Of a stretch of 64,000 nt of DNA, positions 45,554 through 55,882 are shown piece by piece; within the stretch, counting starts at the first letter, position 1; the number at the start of each line of letters is the position of its first letter. A model generated the notes under the pieces. The model saw only the letters and a list, made by a program, of their open reading frames with translations. It did not search any database and was not told where the DNA came from. The position numbers and the translations under genes are program-made. Source of the stretch: an uncultured Candidatus Saccharibacteria bacterium (lineage in GTDB: Bacteria > Patescibacteriota > Saccharimonadia > Saccharimonadales > Saccharimonadaceae); assembly GCA_947302355.1 (NCBI GenBank), contig CAMYUU010000002.1, positions 40,834 to 104,833 on the forward strand. Reading direction: 5' to 3'.

Positions 45554-47284
45554 TTTTGCCATGCGTTCGAGTTTGCGGAAGTCGACTTTGTCGGCTTTGG
45601 TGAGAGGAAGTTGATCCATGAAGATAATTTTGCGGGGGATTTCGGAAGGTTTTAAGATGATATGATCGTGTCCGATACGATATGGTTCGGCGGCGGTTTT
45701 AGCGATAGCACGACGCGTAGCGTTATTTTTAGGTATCCCGTCTTTTAGCACTACGATGGCATAGGCAGCTTGTTCGTATTTTTTGTCTGGGCCTTTGACA
45801 ATCTGGCATGTTTTAATTAACTCGGAGCGCATGACGGCGCTGCGTACGTATTCGTAATAAACTTTAGCTGGAATGTTGTTGATAAAGAAGATGGAGCGAC
45901 CTACTAGCGTTACGAATCCTGTGGGACTAACGGAAGCGATATCGCCAGTAATAAGATAGCGTTTGCCTTTGATAGTAGCGAATTTGTTTTCGTTGATTTC
46001 TGGACGATTGTAGTATTCTTTTAGCATGTGCTTGCCATTGACGTAGATGATGCCTGCATGGCCAAAATCGAGCTCTTCGCCGGTTTCTGGGTCAACTATC
46101 ATCACGTTGACGCCGGCTGGAATTTTCCCAACTGTGCCAGGGTGATAAGTTTGTCCGACTGAGGTAGAAATAAGGCCCAGGACTTCGCCTAGACCATAAC
46201 CGTTGCAGATGACAGCGTGAGACTCGTGGTTTCTGAGTAGATCCATGAGTCGATTCGCCACTTCTGGATCTAGTCGCTCTCCTCCCGAGGCGAACATCTT
46301 AATGCTGCTGAGATCAATTTCTGGTGAAAGGTATTTTTCCAATTGTTCTACTAGAGCTGGCACGCCAAAGACGGTGTCAGGTTTTTTGCTGAAATAATAA
46401 TCAAAGTTAGTAGAGTTGATGTCTGGAGTGAGGATAACTTTGCCGCCACCGAGAATGGGGGACATTGTAGAAACCCAAAAACCATACGGGTAATTTAATT
46501 TGACAAATTGCATCCAGGAATGGATTTTTTTATCCCACATTTTAACGCCAGAAGCGGCTTTATTATAGATTGCCCCAGCGACTAGGGCTTTATTAGTGAA
46601 AGTCAGAGGCTTAGGGCCGGAGGTAGAGCCGGAGGTAAAGGTAACAAGGGCGACTTTGTTGGCCGAGAAGGTATTATGAGGGAGATGACCTTTATATTTT
46701 TCGGCAATTTTGGTGATACTGGTCTTACCAATGGAGGCTCCATCCATAGTAGATGTGCCATCAAAATTAATCACATTCTTGACAGTTTCGGCATCTTTCT
46801 TATAGTTTTTAAGTTTGCCCCTAGTCTTTTCGAATGTGACTAAGATCGGCGATTTGAATTCGTCTAAATAATGAATGAGAGTATCGCGCGGAGTGGACTC
46901 GTCGAAAAAAGCTACGGCGGCGCCGATTTGGTTGGCGGCAAGGAAGAATACGATGTTTTCGTAAACGGGACGCCCGGAGGCTACAGTAAGGATGTCGCCA
47001 GATTTTACTCCAAGTTGGAGTAGAACTTTAACCATAGTTTTGCGATCTTTTTTCATTTCACGCCTGGTAAAAGTCTGGTCTTTTTGATCTACAACGATAT
47101 CGTCATTATGACGGAAACAAGAGAGCGAGAAGAGAGCCGATATACTGATTAGCGGAACTAACGGAGCTCTCTTCTGATGCTTTATTTTTAACATAGTATC
47201 CGATTTTATTATATCATACGGGGAAATAGCGTCAATTCTTGGATTATTACTGTGTATTTTTAATTTGTGGTATAATCTAAACAT
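45542..47284 (-). CDS. AMP-dependent synthetase/ligase (acyl-CoA synthetase-like); start may be 47194 (MLKIKHQ...)
   Basis: VALVTFTSGSTSGPKPLTFTN, YGLGEVLGLIST, YLITGDIASVSPTGFVTLVGR. Confidence 0.8.
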   Translation of the reverse strand: MFRLYHKLKIHSNNPRIDAISPYDIIKSDTMLKIKHQKRAPLVPLISISALFSLSCFRHNDDIVVDQKDQTFTRREMKKDRKTMVKVLLQLGVKSGDILTVASGRPVYENIVFFLAANQIGAAVAFFDESTPRDTLIHYLDEFKSPILVTFEKTRGKLKNYKKDAETVKNVINFDGTSTMDGASIGKTSITKIAEKYKGHLPHNTFSANKVALVTFTSGSTSGPKPLTFTNKALVAGAIYNKAASGVKMWDKKIHSWMQFVKLNYPYGFWVSTMSPILGGGKVILTPDINSTNFDYYFSKKPDTVFGVPALVEQLEKYLSPEIDLSSIKMFASGGERLDPEVANRLMDLLRNHESHAVICNGYGLGEVLGLISTSVGQTYHPGTVGKIPAGVNVMIVDPETGEELDFGHAGIIYVNGKHMLKEYYNRPEINENKFATIKGKRYLITGDIASVSPTGFVTLVGRSIFFINNIPAKVYYEYVRSAVMRSELIKTCQIVKGPDKKYEQAAYAIVVLKDGIPKNNATRRAIAKTAAEPYRIGHDHIILKPSEIPRKIIFMDQLPLTKADKVDFRKLERMAKEIA

Positions 47285-47306
47285 AAGTATAATTTTGGAG
47301 GATTTT

Positions 47307-47951
47307 ATGCAACCACAGAATAATGTGCAAAATAGAACTCCGGTGGCGGTTCAGCCGGCGAAGACTGTGCCAGTAGCACCTCAGCCGGGAACAGTAACAC
47401 CGGCGACATCGGCGGAAGAAACATCTAAAAAGGACAATTTGTTTGAAAACACGCCAAAGAAGGCTGGTAAGGGTATGATGCTTGGTCTGGTTTTTTGTAT
47501 ACTTTTAGCGGCTGGTGGAATTGCGTTTGGTGTATGGACGATGATGGATAGTAAATCGCAAAAAGATAGCCTAAATGAGCAGATTAGTACTCTGAAGGCG
47601 CAGAATAATACATTACAAAGCACAATAGACGAGTTGCAAGCGGAAATAAAGGAATATCAGAATAATAAGTCGAAGAATGAGAATCAGGTAGATATTGTTG
47701 ACGTAGAATTGCCTGAACCAGGTGAAGCGCAAACGGAAATAATCGAAGGTGTGTTTTACGTTAAAAATCAAATGGGCGATATTGTCGCTAAGGATGATTC
47801 TGCGGAATTCATCGAAATTGTGACATGCGATTCCGGAACGGCGGACGCTTCTGCGCCATTGGTTTGCGATGTAACGACGGCAACTGGAGAGGGTAAGTTT
47901 GTGTATAACTACGAAGACGGCTCTTTGGTTTATTCTGCAATTTCTGAATAG
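47307..47951 (+). CDS. Single-TM coiled-coil protein, hypothetical
   Basis: SD ttggagg before ATG 47307; TM MLGLVFCILLAAGGIAFGVWTM then coiled coil. Confidence 0.65.
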   Translation: MQPQNNVQNRTPVAVQPAKTVPVAPQPGTVTPATSAEETSKKDNLFENTPKKAGKGMMLGLVFCILLAAGGIAFGVWTMMDSKSQKDSLNEQISTLKAQNNTLQSTIDELQAEIKEYQNNKSKNENQVDIVDVELPEPGEAQTEIIEGVFYVKNQMGDIVAKDDSAEFIEIVTCDSGTADASAPLVCDVTTATGEGKFVYNYEDGSLVYSAISE

Positions 47952-47968
47952 AGATAAAAATTAGCAAA

Positions 47969-47995
47969 TTAGCACTCTTGACATGGGAGTGCTAA
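47969..47995. promoter_or_regulatory. Perfect CIRCE (HrcA operator) overlapping the clpC promoter
   Basis: TTAGCACTC-N9-GAGTGCTAA; the spacer contains -35 TTGACA (47978-47983), -10 TACAAT at 48001-48006, 17-nt spacing. Confidence 0.95.
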
Positions 47996-48012
47996 TTTTG
48001 TACAATAGGGGT

Positions 48013-50481
48013 ATGCAAGCAGAATTTAGTGAAATTATGAGCAAATTGTCCGAAAATGCAAGATTTGCTTTGCAAAAGGCGGACTATTACAGTAAAAGAT
48101 ACAATAATGGCTACATGGGGACTGAACATTTGCTTCTTGGAATTATGTCAATGGATAATTCTACTGGGGCAAAAATGATTCGCGAAGAAGGCGCTACGGT
48201 AGAGGAGGTTGAAAAGGCGCTTAATAAGGTCGCGGTAGAGGTGCCCGGTAGCGATATGGCGATGATGTCGTTATCCGAATCGGTGATTTTGACACTGAGG
48301 ATGGCGCAAAATTATACGACAGAACAGGGGCTAACGGTGATTGGAACGGAGCATCTGTTATATGCATTACTAAGCCAGCCGAACTCGCGCGCGTCTTTGA
48401 TTTTGCAAGGTCTGAAAGTTGACAATGAGAAGATTTTAGATGAAATAGAAAAACTAGTTGAAGAGCAAACTAAAGACGAGAAGCTGAAAGCGGAAAAAGC
48501 TAAATATTTGAAGAAGTCGCCGTTAAAGTTCTTGAATCGTTACGGAAAAGATCTAACAGAAGAGGCAAGACAAGGTCATTTAGATACGGTGATTGGGCGC
48601 GAGAACGAGATTGAACGGGTAGTGACGGTACTGTCTAGACGTACAAAATCTAATCCAGTACTAATTGGTGAAGCTGGTGTGGGTAAGACGGCTATCGTAG
48701 AGGGGTTAGCTACGCGCATTGTGAAGAACGAGGTGCCTGGCAATTTGATTGGTAAGCATATTTATCAGGTAGATTTGTCGTCGGTGGTGGCTGGTACTAA
48801 GTTCAGAGGCGAATTTGAGGAGCGTATAAAAGGCATAATTGATGAAGCGATTAGTGATGATTCTATTTTGCTCTTTATTGATGAGATTCATTTGCTTTGT
48901 GGGGCGGGATCAGGAGAAGGATCGTTAGATGCGGCAAATATCTTGAAGCCGGCACTCGCGCGCAACTCTATTAACTTAATTGGTGCAACTACGCTTGATG
49001 AATATCGAAAAACCATAGAAAAAGACAAGGCGCTTTCTCGTAGGTTCCAATCGGTAATGATTGAAGAACCGAGCGCAGCAGTGACGCTTCGGATTTTGAA
49101 GGGAATTAAGGGCCATTATGAAAAGCATCATGGTGTAGTGATCCCGGATGAATGTTTAGAGACAGCTATCACTATGAGCCAAAGATACATTAATGATAGA
49201 TTTATGCCTGATAAGGTGATTGATATTATTGATGAGGCTTCAGCGATTGCGAAGGTGGCTGCGGATAAAAAAGGTGGTGGTAAATACAAGAAGCTTAAAA
49301 TTGAGAAATCTGCACTGGAAAATAAGGTGACTGAGGCGGCGGAGGCGGAAGATTACGAAAAGGCAGCTAATTATAAAACCGAGCTAGCTAAACTTGAAAA
49401 AGAGATCAAAGCTTTGGAAAAAGCTGGGGTAAAAAAGACCGAAAATCCGACATTAACGGAGGAGAATTTAGCGACAGCGGTTAGCTTAAAGACTGGTATT
49501 CCGGTATCTAAAGTGCACGGTAGTGAGATGAAAATGCTGATGAACCTAGAAGATGAGCTGAAAAAGTCTATAGTCGGCCAGGATGAGGCGATAAAGGCGG
49601 TATCCAAGGCGATTCGACGAGGACGTTCCGGAATAGCGGATGCTAGGCGTCCGATTGGCTCGTTTATCTTTATGGGGCCAACTGGTGTAGGTAAGACGGA
49701 GCTTGCTCGTGTGATAGCGAGAGAGGTATTTGGTGGTGAAAATGCGCTAGTCAAGATCGATATGAGTGAGTTTGGCGAAAAGCACAATGTATCACGACTC
49801 GTGGGGGCGCCAGCTGGATATATTGGATATGACGATGGTGGAAAACTAACTGAAGCTGTTCGACGTAAGCCTTACTCGGTAATCCTATTTGACGAGATTG
49901 AAAAAGCACATCCGGATGTATTTAATTTGCTTTTGCAGATTTTAGAAGACGGAGTACTAACTGATGGGCAAGGAAGTAAGATTAAGTTTAACAATACGAT
50001 TGTAATTTTGACTTCTAATCTTGGCTCGGCAGATATGTATCGCGAATCGGAGCTTGGATTCACGGCAAAAACCGCTAAGGATAAGAAGGCACTTCTGCAA
50101 GAATATGAAGAGAACAAAGAATACGCGATGAAGGCGCTGAAAAAGGTGATGCGCCCAGAGCTAATTAATAGATTAGACAATATCTTAGTGTTCCATGCTT
50201 TGACTCGCAAGAATGTAGAGAGAATCTTTGATAATTTGATTAACGAACTACAAAAGCGTTTGGCCACTAAGGGAATTGGATTAAAAGTAGAAGAGAAAGC
50301 AAAGGATTATTTGATTAAGGAAGGATACGATCCAAAGAATGGCGCTAGACCGCTTAGGAGAAAGATTGAAGATGAAGTGGAGTCACTACTTTCGGAAGGG
50401 ATTATTTCGGGTCAATTAAAGAAGGGCGACATTCCAACATTGAAATACGTTAATAAGAAATTGAAATTAGTAAAGGAGTAA
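48013..50481 (+). CDS. clpC: ATP-dependent Clp protease ATP-binding subunit ClpC
   Basis: Clp_N repeats, [18 protein letters not shown]-like middle, [15 protein letters not shown]. Confidence 0.94.
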   Translation: MQAEFSEIMSKLSENARFALQKADYYSKRYNNGYMGTEHLLLGIMSMDNSTGAKMIREEGATVEEVEKALNKVAVEVPGSDMAMMSLSESVILTLRMAQNYTTEQGLTVIGTEHLLYALLSQPNSRASLILQGLKVDNEKILDEIEKLVEEQTKDEKLKAEKAKYLKKSPLKFLNRYGKDLTEEARQGHLDTVIGRENEIERVVTVLSRRTKSNPVLIGEAGVGKTAIVEGLATRIVKNEVPGNLIGKHIYQVDLSSVVAGTKFRGEFEERIKGIIDEAISDDSILLFIDEIHLLCGAGSGEGSLDAANILKPALARNSINLIGATTLDEYRKTIEKDKALSRRFQSVMIEEPSAAVTLRILKGIKGHYEKHHGVVIPDECLETAITMSQRYINDRFMPDKVIDIIDEASAIAKVAADKKGGGKYKKLKIEKSALENKVTEAAEAEDYEKAANYKTELAKLEKEIKALEKAGVKKTENPTLTEENLATAVSLKTGIPVSKVHGSEMKMLMNLEDELKKSIVGQDEAIKAVSKAIRRGRSGIADARRPIGSFIFMGPTGVGKTELARVIAREVFGGENALVKIDMSEFGEKHNVSRLVGAPAGYIGYDDGGKLTEAVRRKPYSVILFDEIEKAHPDVFNLLLQILEDGVLTDGQGSKIKFNNTIVILTSNLGSADMYRESELGFTAKTAKDKKALLQEYEENKEYAMKALKKVMRPELINRLDNILVFHALTRKNVERIFDNLINELQKRLATKGIGLKVEEKAKDYLIKEGYDPKNGARPLRRKIEDEVESLLSEGIISGQLKKGDIPTLKYVNKKLKLVKE

Positions 50482-50482
50482 A

Positions 50483-51064
50483 ATGAAAGATTATTTAGTA
50501 CCTACGGTGGTAGAAGAAACCAATAAGGGGGAGAGGGCATATGATATTTATTCAAGACTTTTAAATGACCGGATTATTTTCCTAGGTGAAGATGTGAATG
50601 CTCATACGGCTAATCTGGTAATTGCGCAGATGCTGTATCTTGCGCATGAAGATCCAAAGAAGCCAATCAAGCTTTATATTAATTCTCCAGGCGGGAGCGT
50701 ATATGATGGGCTGGCGATTATCGATACGATGAATTATATTGAGCCAGATGTAGAGACGATTGGGATTGGACTACAAGCTTCGATGGGTGCGATGCTACTT
50801 AGCTCTGGGGCAAAAGGTAAGAGATACTGCTTGCCGAATTCGCGCATCATGATTCATCAGCCATCTTCGGGTACGGAAGGTAAGATTACGGATCAGGAAA
50901 TAATGTTGCGCGAGGGGGTGTTCCTCAAGAAGCGTTTGGCGGAGATTTTTGCAGATAATACTGGGAAAGATCTGAAACAAGTAGAGAAAGATATGGATCG
51001 CGATAATTGGATGAGCGCCGAAGAAGCCTTGAAATATGGCATTATAGACGAGATTATCAAGTAA
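50483..51064 (+). CDS. clpP: ATP-dependent Clp protease proteolytic subunit
   Basis: [61 protein letters not shown]. Confidence 0.96.
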   Translation: MKDYLVPTVVEETNKGERAYDIYSRLLNDRIIFLGEDVNAHTANLVIAQMLYLAHEDPKKPIKLYINSPGGSVYDGLAIIDTMNYIEPDVETIGIGLQASMGAMLLSSGAKGKRYCLPNSRIMIHQPSSGTEGKITDQEIMLREGVFLKKRLAEIFADNTGKDLKQVEKDMDRDNWMSAEEALKYGIIDEIIK

Positions 51065-51130
51065 AACCCTTGAAAAGATACGTCATCTATGGTAAAATAA
51101 CGGGTAATCGTTAAATAATAAAGGTAAAAT

Positions 51131-51631
51131 ATGAGTTTTTCTATTCTAAAGCAAATTGGTGACGCGCAAAAAAAGAAGGCTGTTGTTGATGTGCGTTCTG
51201 GTGATACCGTGAAAGTCACCCAAAAAATCAAGGAAGGCGAGAAGTTCCGCTTGCAGGTGTTTGAAGGTGTAGTAATCCGTGTGGATCGCAAGGATTCGCA
51301 TACTGCACGTATTGTAGTGCGTAAGGTAACTTCTGGCGTAGGTGTTGAGAAATCTTATCTTATCCATTCGCCACTTGTAGAGAAGATTGAAGTTACTAAG
51401 CGCGCAAAGGTACGCCGTAATAATCTTTCGTATCTTCGTGAGCGTTCTGGTAAGTCAGCACGTCTTACTGGCAAGGATTTTGACCGCAATCTAGTAAACG
51501 ATGTAACTGTAGAGGAAGATCCTGAGGTGGCTGAGGCGCCAGCCGAAGAGGCTAAGGTGGAAGAAGCTCCAGTAGAAGAAGTTAAAGCGGAAGAAGTAAA
51601 AGAAGAGACTAAAGCCGAAGAGGCAAAATAA
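51131..51631 (+). CDS. rplS: 50S ribosomal protein L19 with acidic C-terminal extension
   Basis: VDVRSGDTVKVTQKIKEGEKFRLQVFEGVVI, GVGVEKSYLIHSPLVEKIEV. Confidence 0.92.
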   Translation: MSFSILKQIGDAQKKKAVVDVRSGDTVKVTQKIKEGEKFRLQVFEGVVIRVDRKDSHTARIVVRKVTSGVGVEKSYLIHSPLVEKIEVTKRAKVRRNNLSYLRERSGKSARLTGKDFDRNLVNDVTVEEDPEVAEAPAEEAKVEEAPVEEVKAEEVKEETKAEEAK

Positions 51632-51636
51632 GCCGA

Positions 51637-52593
51637 ATGGCGATTCTCGGTATAGATGAAGTAGGACGCGGGCCCTTAGCGGGCCCGCTTGTCGTGGGGG
51701 CAGTTATTTTGCCTGACGAAAAGCCAGAGTGGGTGGCAGAATTAAAAGACTCCAAGAAGCTGTCGGCTAAGAAGCGAGAAGAATTAAATAAACGGATAAT
51801 GTCTGAGGCGCCAGCTACCGGTTTAGGATGGGTGGCGGCTTCAGAGCTTGACAAAATAGGTATTAGTGAGGCCTTAAAACTAGCCACTAGAAGAGCGGTG
51901 GAAGAAGTGCAGAGTCATCATTTCTCGTTTTCGAAAATTGTGATTGATGGCAAAGTTAACTTTCTTCAGGGTACGAAGTTGGCAAATTATGTCTCGACGA
52001 TGGTGAAGGCTGATGACTTAGTAAAGGAGGTATCGGCTGCATCAATTATTGCCAAGGTGGCTAGGGATAATTATATGGTGAAGCTCGCGGAGAAGTATCC
52101 GCAATATGGATTTGAAAGTCATGTGGGCTATGGTACGGCGAAGCATAAAGCTGCAATTAATGAATTTGGGATTTGTCCGGAGCATCGTAAAAGTTTTGAG
52201 CCGATTAAGAGTATGGTGGAGTTTTCTAGGCCTGGTGGTGTTGTAAAAAATACAACAAAGATTGGTATGAAAGCGGAGGAAGCCGTAGCGGAACGATTGA
52301 TTCACGATGGGCATCGGATAGTAGCGCGTAATTTTAAAACTTCTAGTTGCGAAATTGATATTGTGTCAATTTTGGACCAGAACGTTTATTTTACTGAGGT
52401 TAAATATCGCAGAAATAAGGTTTGTGGTGGTGGGCTAGCGGCGATTACTCCTGTTAAGCAAAAACAAATGAAATATGCCGCTGAAGTGTTTTTAAAAATG
52501 AATCCACAATATACGAAGTTGCAGCCTTTACTGGCGGTAGCTGAAGTGAAGGGTGAAGATTTCATAGTTGAAGATTGGTTTGAGCTGACTTGA
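51637..52593 (+). CDS. rnhB: Ribonuclease HII fused to C-terminal UPF0102 (YraN) nuclease-like domain
   Basis: ILGIDEVGRGPLAGPLVVGAVIL, DSKKLS, SIIAKVARD; then GMKAEEAVAERLIHDGHRIVARNFKTSSCEIDIVSILDQNVYFTEVKYR. Confidence 0.9.
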   Translation: MAILGIDEVGRGPLAGPLVVGAVILPDEKPEWVAELKDSKKLSAKKREELNKRIMSEAPATGLGWVAASELDKIGISEALKLATRRAVEEVQSHHFSFSKIVIDGKVNFLQGTKLANYVSTMVKADDLVKEVSAASIIAKVARDNYMVKLAEKYPQYGFESHVGYGTAKHKAAINEFGICPEHRKSFEPIKSMVEFSRPGGVVKNTTKIGMKAEEAVAERLIHDGHRIVARNFKTSSCEIDIVSILDQNVYFTEVKYRRNKVCGGGLAAITPVKQKQMKYAAEVFLKMNPQYTKLQPLLAVAEVKGEDFIVEDWFELT

Positions 52594-52620
52594 TGTGATA
52601 CAATGAAAGAAAGGAGGTAT

Positions 52621-52815
52621 ATGGAACCATCTGAAGAAATGGTGGAAAAAATAATTAAAAAACTATTGGGGGCTTTACCAGAAGAGGCGGAAGCTGATTT
52701 CCAGGCTTGGGTAGAAGAACCGACTGAAGAAGGGCTAAATGCGCTACTAGCTAAATATAATATTGATGCAGATAAACTGACACGGAAGGCGGTTTTGGAG
52801 GAAAAAGATGCGTAA
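52621..52815 (+). CDS. Small acidic helical protein, hypothetical
   Basis: ORF with SD aaaggagg before ATG 52621. Confidence 0.55.
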   Translation: MEPSEEMVEKIIKKLLGALPEEAEADFQAWVEEPTEEGLNALLAKYNIDADKLTRKAVLEEKDA

Positions 52816-53515
52816 TTTTGAAAATAATTTTAACAATCAGTCTGAAGATAGAAATACTGATTGGGGGTCTATGGATGATAACGGGTTCAGTCAACTCGGA
52901 AACGAGATAGCCGAGGTTCCGTTAGCTGAGGCTAAGCAGGACGAAGCCGAGCGAGAGGCTGAATTTAAGCGACATCAGGCGGAGCGAGCTGCTAAACGTT
53001 TGGAAAAGCTGCAGGAGTCGGAGAGGGCGAAAGCTATTATGCAGAACGTAGTTTTACCTTTGTTCTTAACGGCGACTTTGGCGGTAGGTGCTGTAGGCGC
53101 AGTGATTGCTGACGCGCGTTCGACGCATGGCATTATGAATACTGATCATGCGGACAAAGTTGAGACTATCCACGTTCGTTCGTTTACTTTGGTGAATGGG
53201 CCAAATATTCGAACAAATCCCGGTGTAGGCTATCAGGACGATAATTTAATTATAGATTCTGGCGAAGAAGGGCAAAGGATGCATATTCCTTATGAAGGGA
53301 CAGTCTATTACTTTAATGATCAAATCGACCCAAATGGGGGGTGGTATGGATTTCCGGCAAAAGAATTTGCCAACACGTTATTTGAAAATGGCTATATCAG
53401 TCGAAAAGAAGCGGACAAACTAGTAAAAGAAGAAGAAAAGGATGATGGCGTGTTTTGGGTCAATGATGAATATGGAACACCTAATGAAGTAGAAGAAATA
53501 GAAAATATTGGCTAA
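52808..53515 (+). CDS. Single-TM protein with possible SH3-like extracytoplasmic part, hypothetical
   Basis: TM VVLPLFLTATLAVGAVGAVIA; NGPNIRTNPGVGYQDDNLI; overlaps the upstream ORF. Confidence 0.55.
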   Translation: MRNFENNFNNQSEDRNTDWGSMDDNGFSQLGNEIAEVPLAEAKQDEAEREAEFKRHQAERAAKRLEKLQESERAKAIMQNVVLPLFLTATLAVGAVGAVIADARSTHGIMNTDHADKVETIHVRSFTLVNGPNIRTNPGVGYQDDNLIIDSGEEGQRMHIPYEGTVYYFNDQIDPNGGWYGFPAKEFANTLFENGYISRKEADKLVKEEEKDDGVFWVNDEYGTPNEVEEIENIG

Positions 53516-53528
53516 ATTTTGGCGGGTT

Positions 53529-54617
53529 TTAGACGTTAAATTTAAATTCGACGACGTCGCCGTCTTGCATAATGTAAGTCTTGCCTTCAGTGCGGAGAAG
53601 GCCGGCTTCGCGGACGGCTTTTTCGGAACCGAGGCGAGCGAGGTCGTCAAATTTACAGACGTTAGCCGCGATAAAACCGCGTTCGAAATCGGTATGAATA
53701 GTACCGGCGGCTTCGGGGGCGGTGGAGCCTTTCTTGATTGTCCAGGCACGACATTCTTTTTTGCCGGCGGTAAGGAAGGATTGAAGACCGAGAGTCTCGT
53801 AGGCGGCTTTAATGAGCTCGCCGAGTGCATCATCTTTGACGCCGTAAGATTCGAGGAATTCTTTTCTTTCTTCACGATTCATGCCTGACATTTCTTCTTC
53901 CAATTTTGCATTAACAAAAATGCAGTTTACTAGGCGAGGGTCCTGTCCAAACGCCTCTTTCTCGGGCCGCTCCGGGGCGCTTGCCCAAGTCTTAGGCCCT
54001 TCGAAAGAGGCATTTTGGCCACCCTCGCCTACGATATTGCGAAGCTTGTTTTGTAAACCTTTATCGGTCAAGCCTTGTTCGTCTACATTAAACATATAGA
54101 TGACGGGTTTGTCGGTGAGATAGGGGACAAATTCGTCGGCGGGGTCTTTTTTGCGTTTGGCTTCAATTTTAGCTTTAGTTTCTTCGTCGGCAAGTTGGAG
54201 TTCAAGATTGATGATATCAATATCATCTTTGGCTTGAGCTAGGATGTCATCCTCGGGCTTGTTGTCGGCGCGGACGATGTCGTCGTTTTTGAAGGCTCTT
54301 ACTACATGGCAGATGGCCTGGCATTCGCGGATGTGGGCGAGGAATTTGTTGCCGAGACCTTCGCCTTTAGATGCCCCAGCGACGAGGCCGGCGATGTCGA
54401 CAAATTCTACAGTGGCTGGGACGATTTTGTCAGTTTCGTACATTTTGGCGAGGACGTCTAGACGCTCATCGGGGACGGGGACAATGCCGACATTTGGCTC
54501 AATGGTGGCAAAAGGATAGTTGGCGGCGAGTGCGCCAGCGTTGGTAAGTGCGTTAAACAGTGTAGATTTACCGACATTTGGTAAGCCGACGATTCCGATC
54601 TTCAAATTCAAAACCAA
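53529..54617 (-). CDS. ychF: Redox-regulated ATPase/GTPase YchF with a palindromic-element insertion
   Basis: GIVGLPNVGKSTLFNALTNAGALAANYPFATIEPNVGIVPVPDERLDVLA; C-terminal TGS domain; additional SFEGPKTWASAPERPEKEAF segment. Confidence 0.95.
   Translation of the reverse strand: MVLNLKIGIVGLPNVGKSTLFNALTNAGALAANYPFATIEPNVGIVPVPDERLDVLAKMYETDKIVPATVEFVDIAGLVAGASKGEGLGNKFLAHIRECQAICHVVRAFKNDDIVRADNKPEDDILAQAKDDIDIINLELQLADEETKAKIEAKRKKDPADEFVPYLTDKPVIYMFNVDEQGLTDKGLQNKLRNIVGEGGQNASFEGPKTWASAPERPEKEAFGQDPRLVNCIFVNAKLEEEMSGMNREERKEFLESYGVKDDALGELIKAAYETLGLQSFLTAGKKECRAWTIKKGSTAPEAAGTIHTDFERGFIAANVCKFDDLARLGSEKAVREAGLLRTEGKTYIMQDGDVVEFKFNV
53931..54031 (+). repeat. Palindromic element copy H, in-frame inside ychF
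   Basis: arms TAGGCGAGGGTCCTGTCCAAACGCCTCTTTC / GAAAGAGGCATTTTGGCCACCCTCGCCTA around tcgggccgctccggggcgcttgcccaagtcttaggccct. Confidence 0.85.
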
Positions 54618-54694
54618 CCTTTCGTTAAATTCTTATCTGTTATTATACCATATTTTAGTGTATAATTTAAACTAAGATAATAAAAGGATTAAAA

Positions 54695-54955
54695 ATGGAT
54701 AATACTAAAATTTGTCAAAGTTGCGCAATGCCACTTACTTCGGAAGATATGTATGCTACAGAAAAAGACGGTAGTGTAAACTCAGATTATTGTAAATGGT
54801 GTTATAAGGATGGTGAATTTGTCGATAAATGTTCAATGGAAGAATATATCGAGAAATGCTCTCAATTCGGTGAGCAGGCCGGAATGACTAACGAACAAAT
54901 GCGAGAATATTGTGCTAAGGTGTTTCCAACTTTGAAAAGATGGAAGAAAGCTTAA
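54695..54955 (+). CDS. Putative zinc-ribbon protein
   Basis: ICQSCAMPLTSEDMYATEKDGSVNSDYCKWCYKDGEF. Confidence 0.75.
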   Translation: MDNTKICQSCAMPLTSEDMYATEKDGSVNSDYCKWCYKDGEFVDKCSMEEYIEKCSQFGEQAGMTNEQMREYCAKVFPTLKRWKKA

Positions 54956-55002
54956 TATCTATAGCGGTGTTTTTACTAAATTAGATATGCTATAATCATT
55001 TC

Positions 55003-55878
55003 ATGAAGAAATTTTTAGACAAGATTTTTGGGGGACTTAATATTACTTGGCCGAGACTTATTGCTTTTGCGGTGGTGATGGGGGTATATACGGCGCTGAT
55101 GGCAATGCTTGTGCCAGATGGAAATTCTTTTCATGATATTGCTGTGACGCCAGAATGGTGGGTACTTCCGGCGATTTTGATTATCGTAAATTCAAAGAAG
55201 CCTCTCGATGCAGCGTTGAAGACCTTTGTCTTTTTCTTGATTTCGCAGCCGCTGGTTTATCTTGTGCAGGTGCCGTTTAATGAAATGGGCTGGGGATTAT
55301 TTGGCTATTATAAATACTGGTTTATCGTGACTCTATTTACATTTCCAGCTGGTTTCGTGGGCTGGTATATGAAGAAGGATAAATGGTATTCTGGGTTGAT
55401 TTTATCTGTAATGACGGTATTTTTGGCGTTGACCGGATACTTTTATGTTACGGGATTCAGTACTAATTTTCCGAATCATCTGATTTCTACGATTTATTGT
55501 TTTGGGATTATTCCGGTCTTCATTTTTGGAATATTTAAAAATAAGCAACCGCGGATTATTGCCGCCGTAATTACAATAGTGGCCGTTATTATTACTTTCT
55601 TTGTGGCTGGTACCGCAAAGCCATTTGAGACATATATGAATTCGTTTATTGAAGAAAATGATATTACTTTTGTGGGTGAGCCTTACATTTCTTTCTATAC
55701 TGGTGACGGACAGGGTAATATAGAAATAATAACGATTGAAGAAGGCGTATATAATTTTAAGCTAAATGGTCTAAAGGGTAAGAATTATAGCTTTACGGTT
55801 AGTGACGATGAGAATAGCTATAGTTTTAGATACTATTACGATTCGGATCAGGATACGGTCATAGTAGAAAAGGAATAA
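55003..55878 (+). CDS. Polytopic membrane protein, hypothetical
   Basis: Several TM helices followed by an extracytoplasmic C-terminal segment. Confidence 0.65.
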   Translation: MKKFLDKIFGGLNITWPRLIAFAVVMGVYTALMAMLVPDGNSFHDIAVTPEWWVLPAILIIVNSKKPLDAALKTFVFFLISQPLVYLVQVPFNEMGWGLFGYYKYWFIVTLFTFPAGFVGWYMKKDKWYSGLILSVMTVFLALTGYFYVTGFSTNFPNHLISTIYCFGIIPVFIFGIFKNKQPRIIAAVITIVAVIITFFVAGTAKPFETYMNSFIEENDITFVGEPYISFYTGDGQGNIEIITIEEGVYNFKLNGLKGKNYSFTVSDDENSYSFRYYYDSDQDTVIVEKE

Positions 55879-55882
55879 AAAA

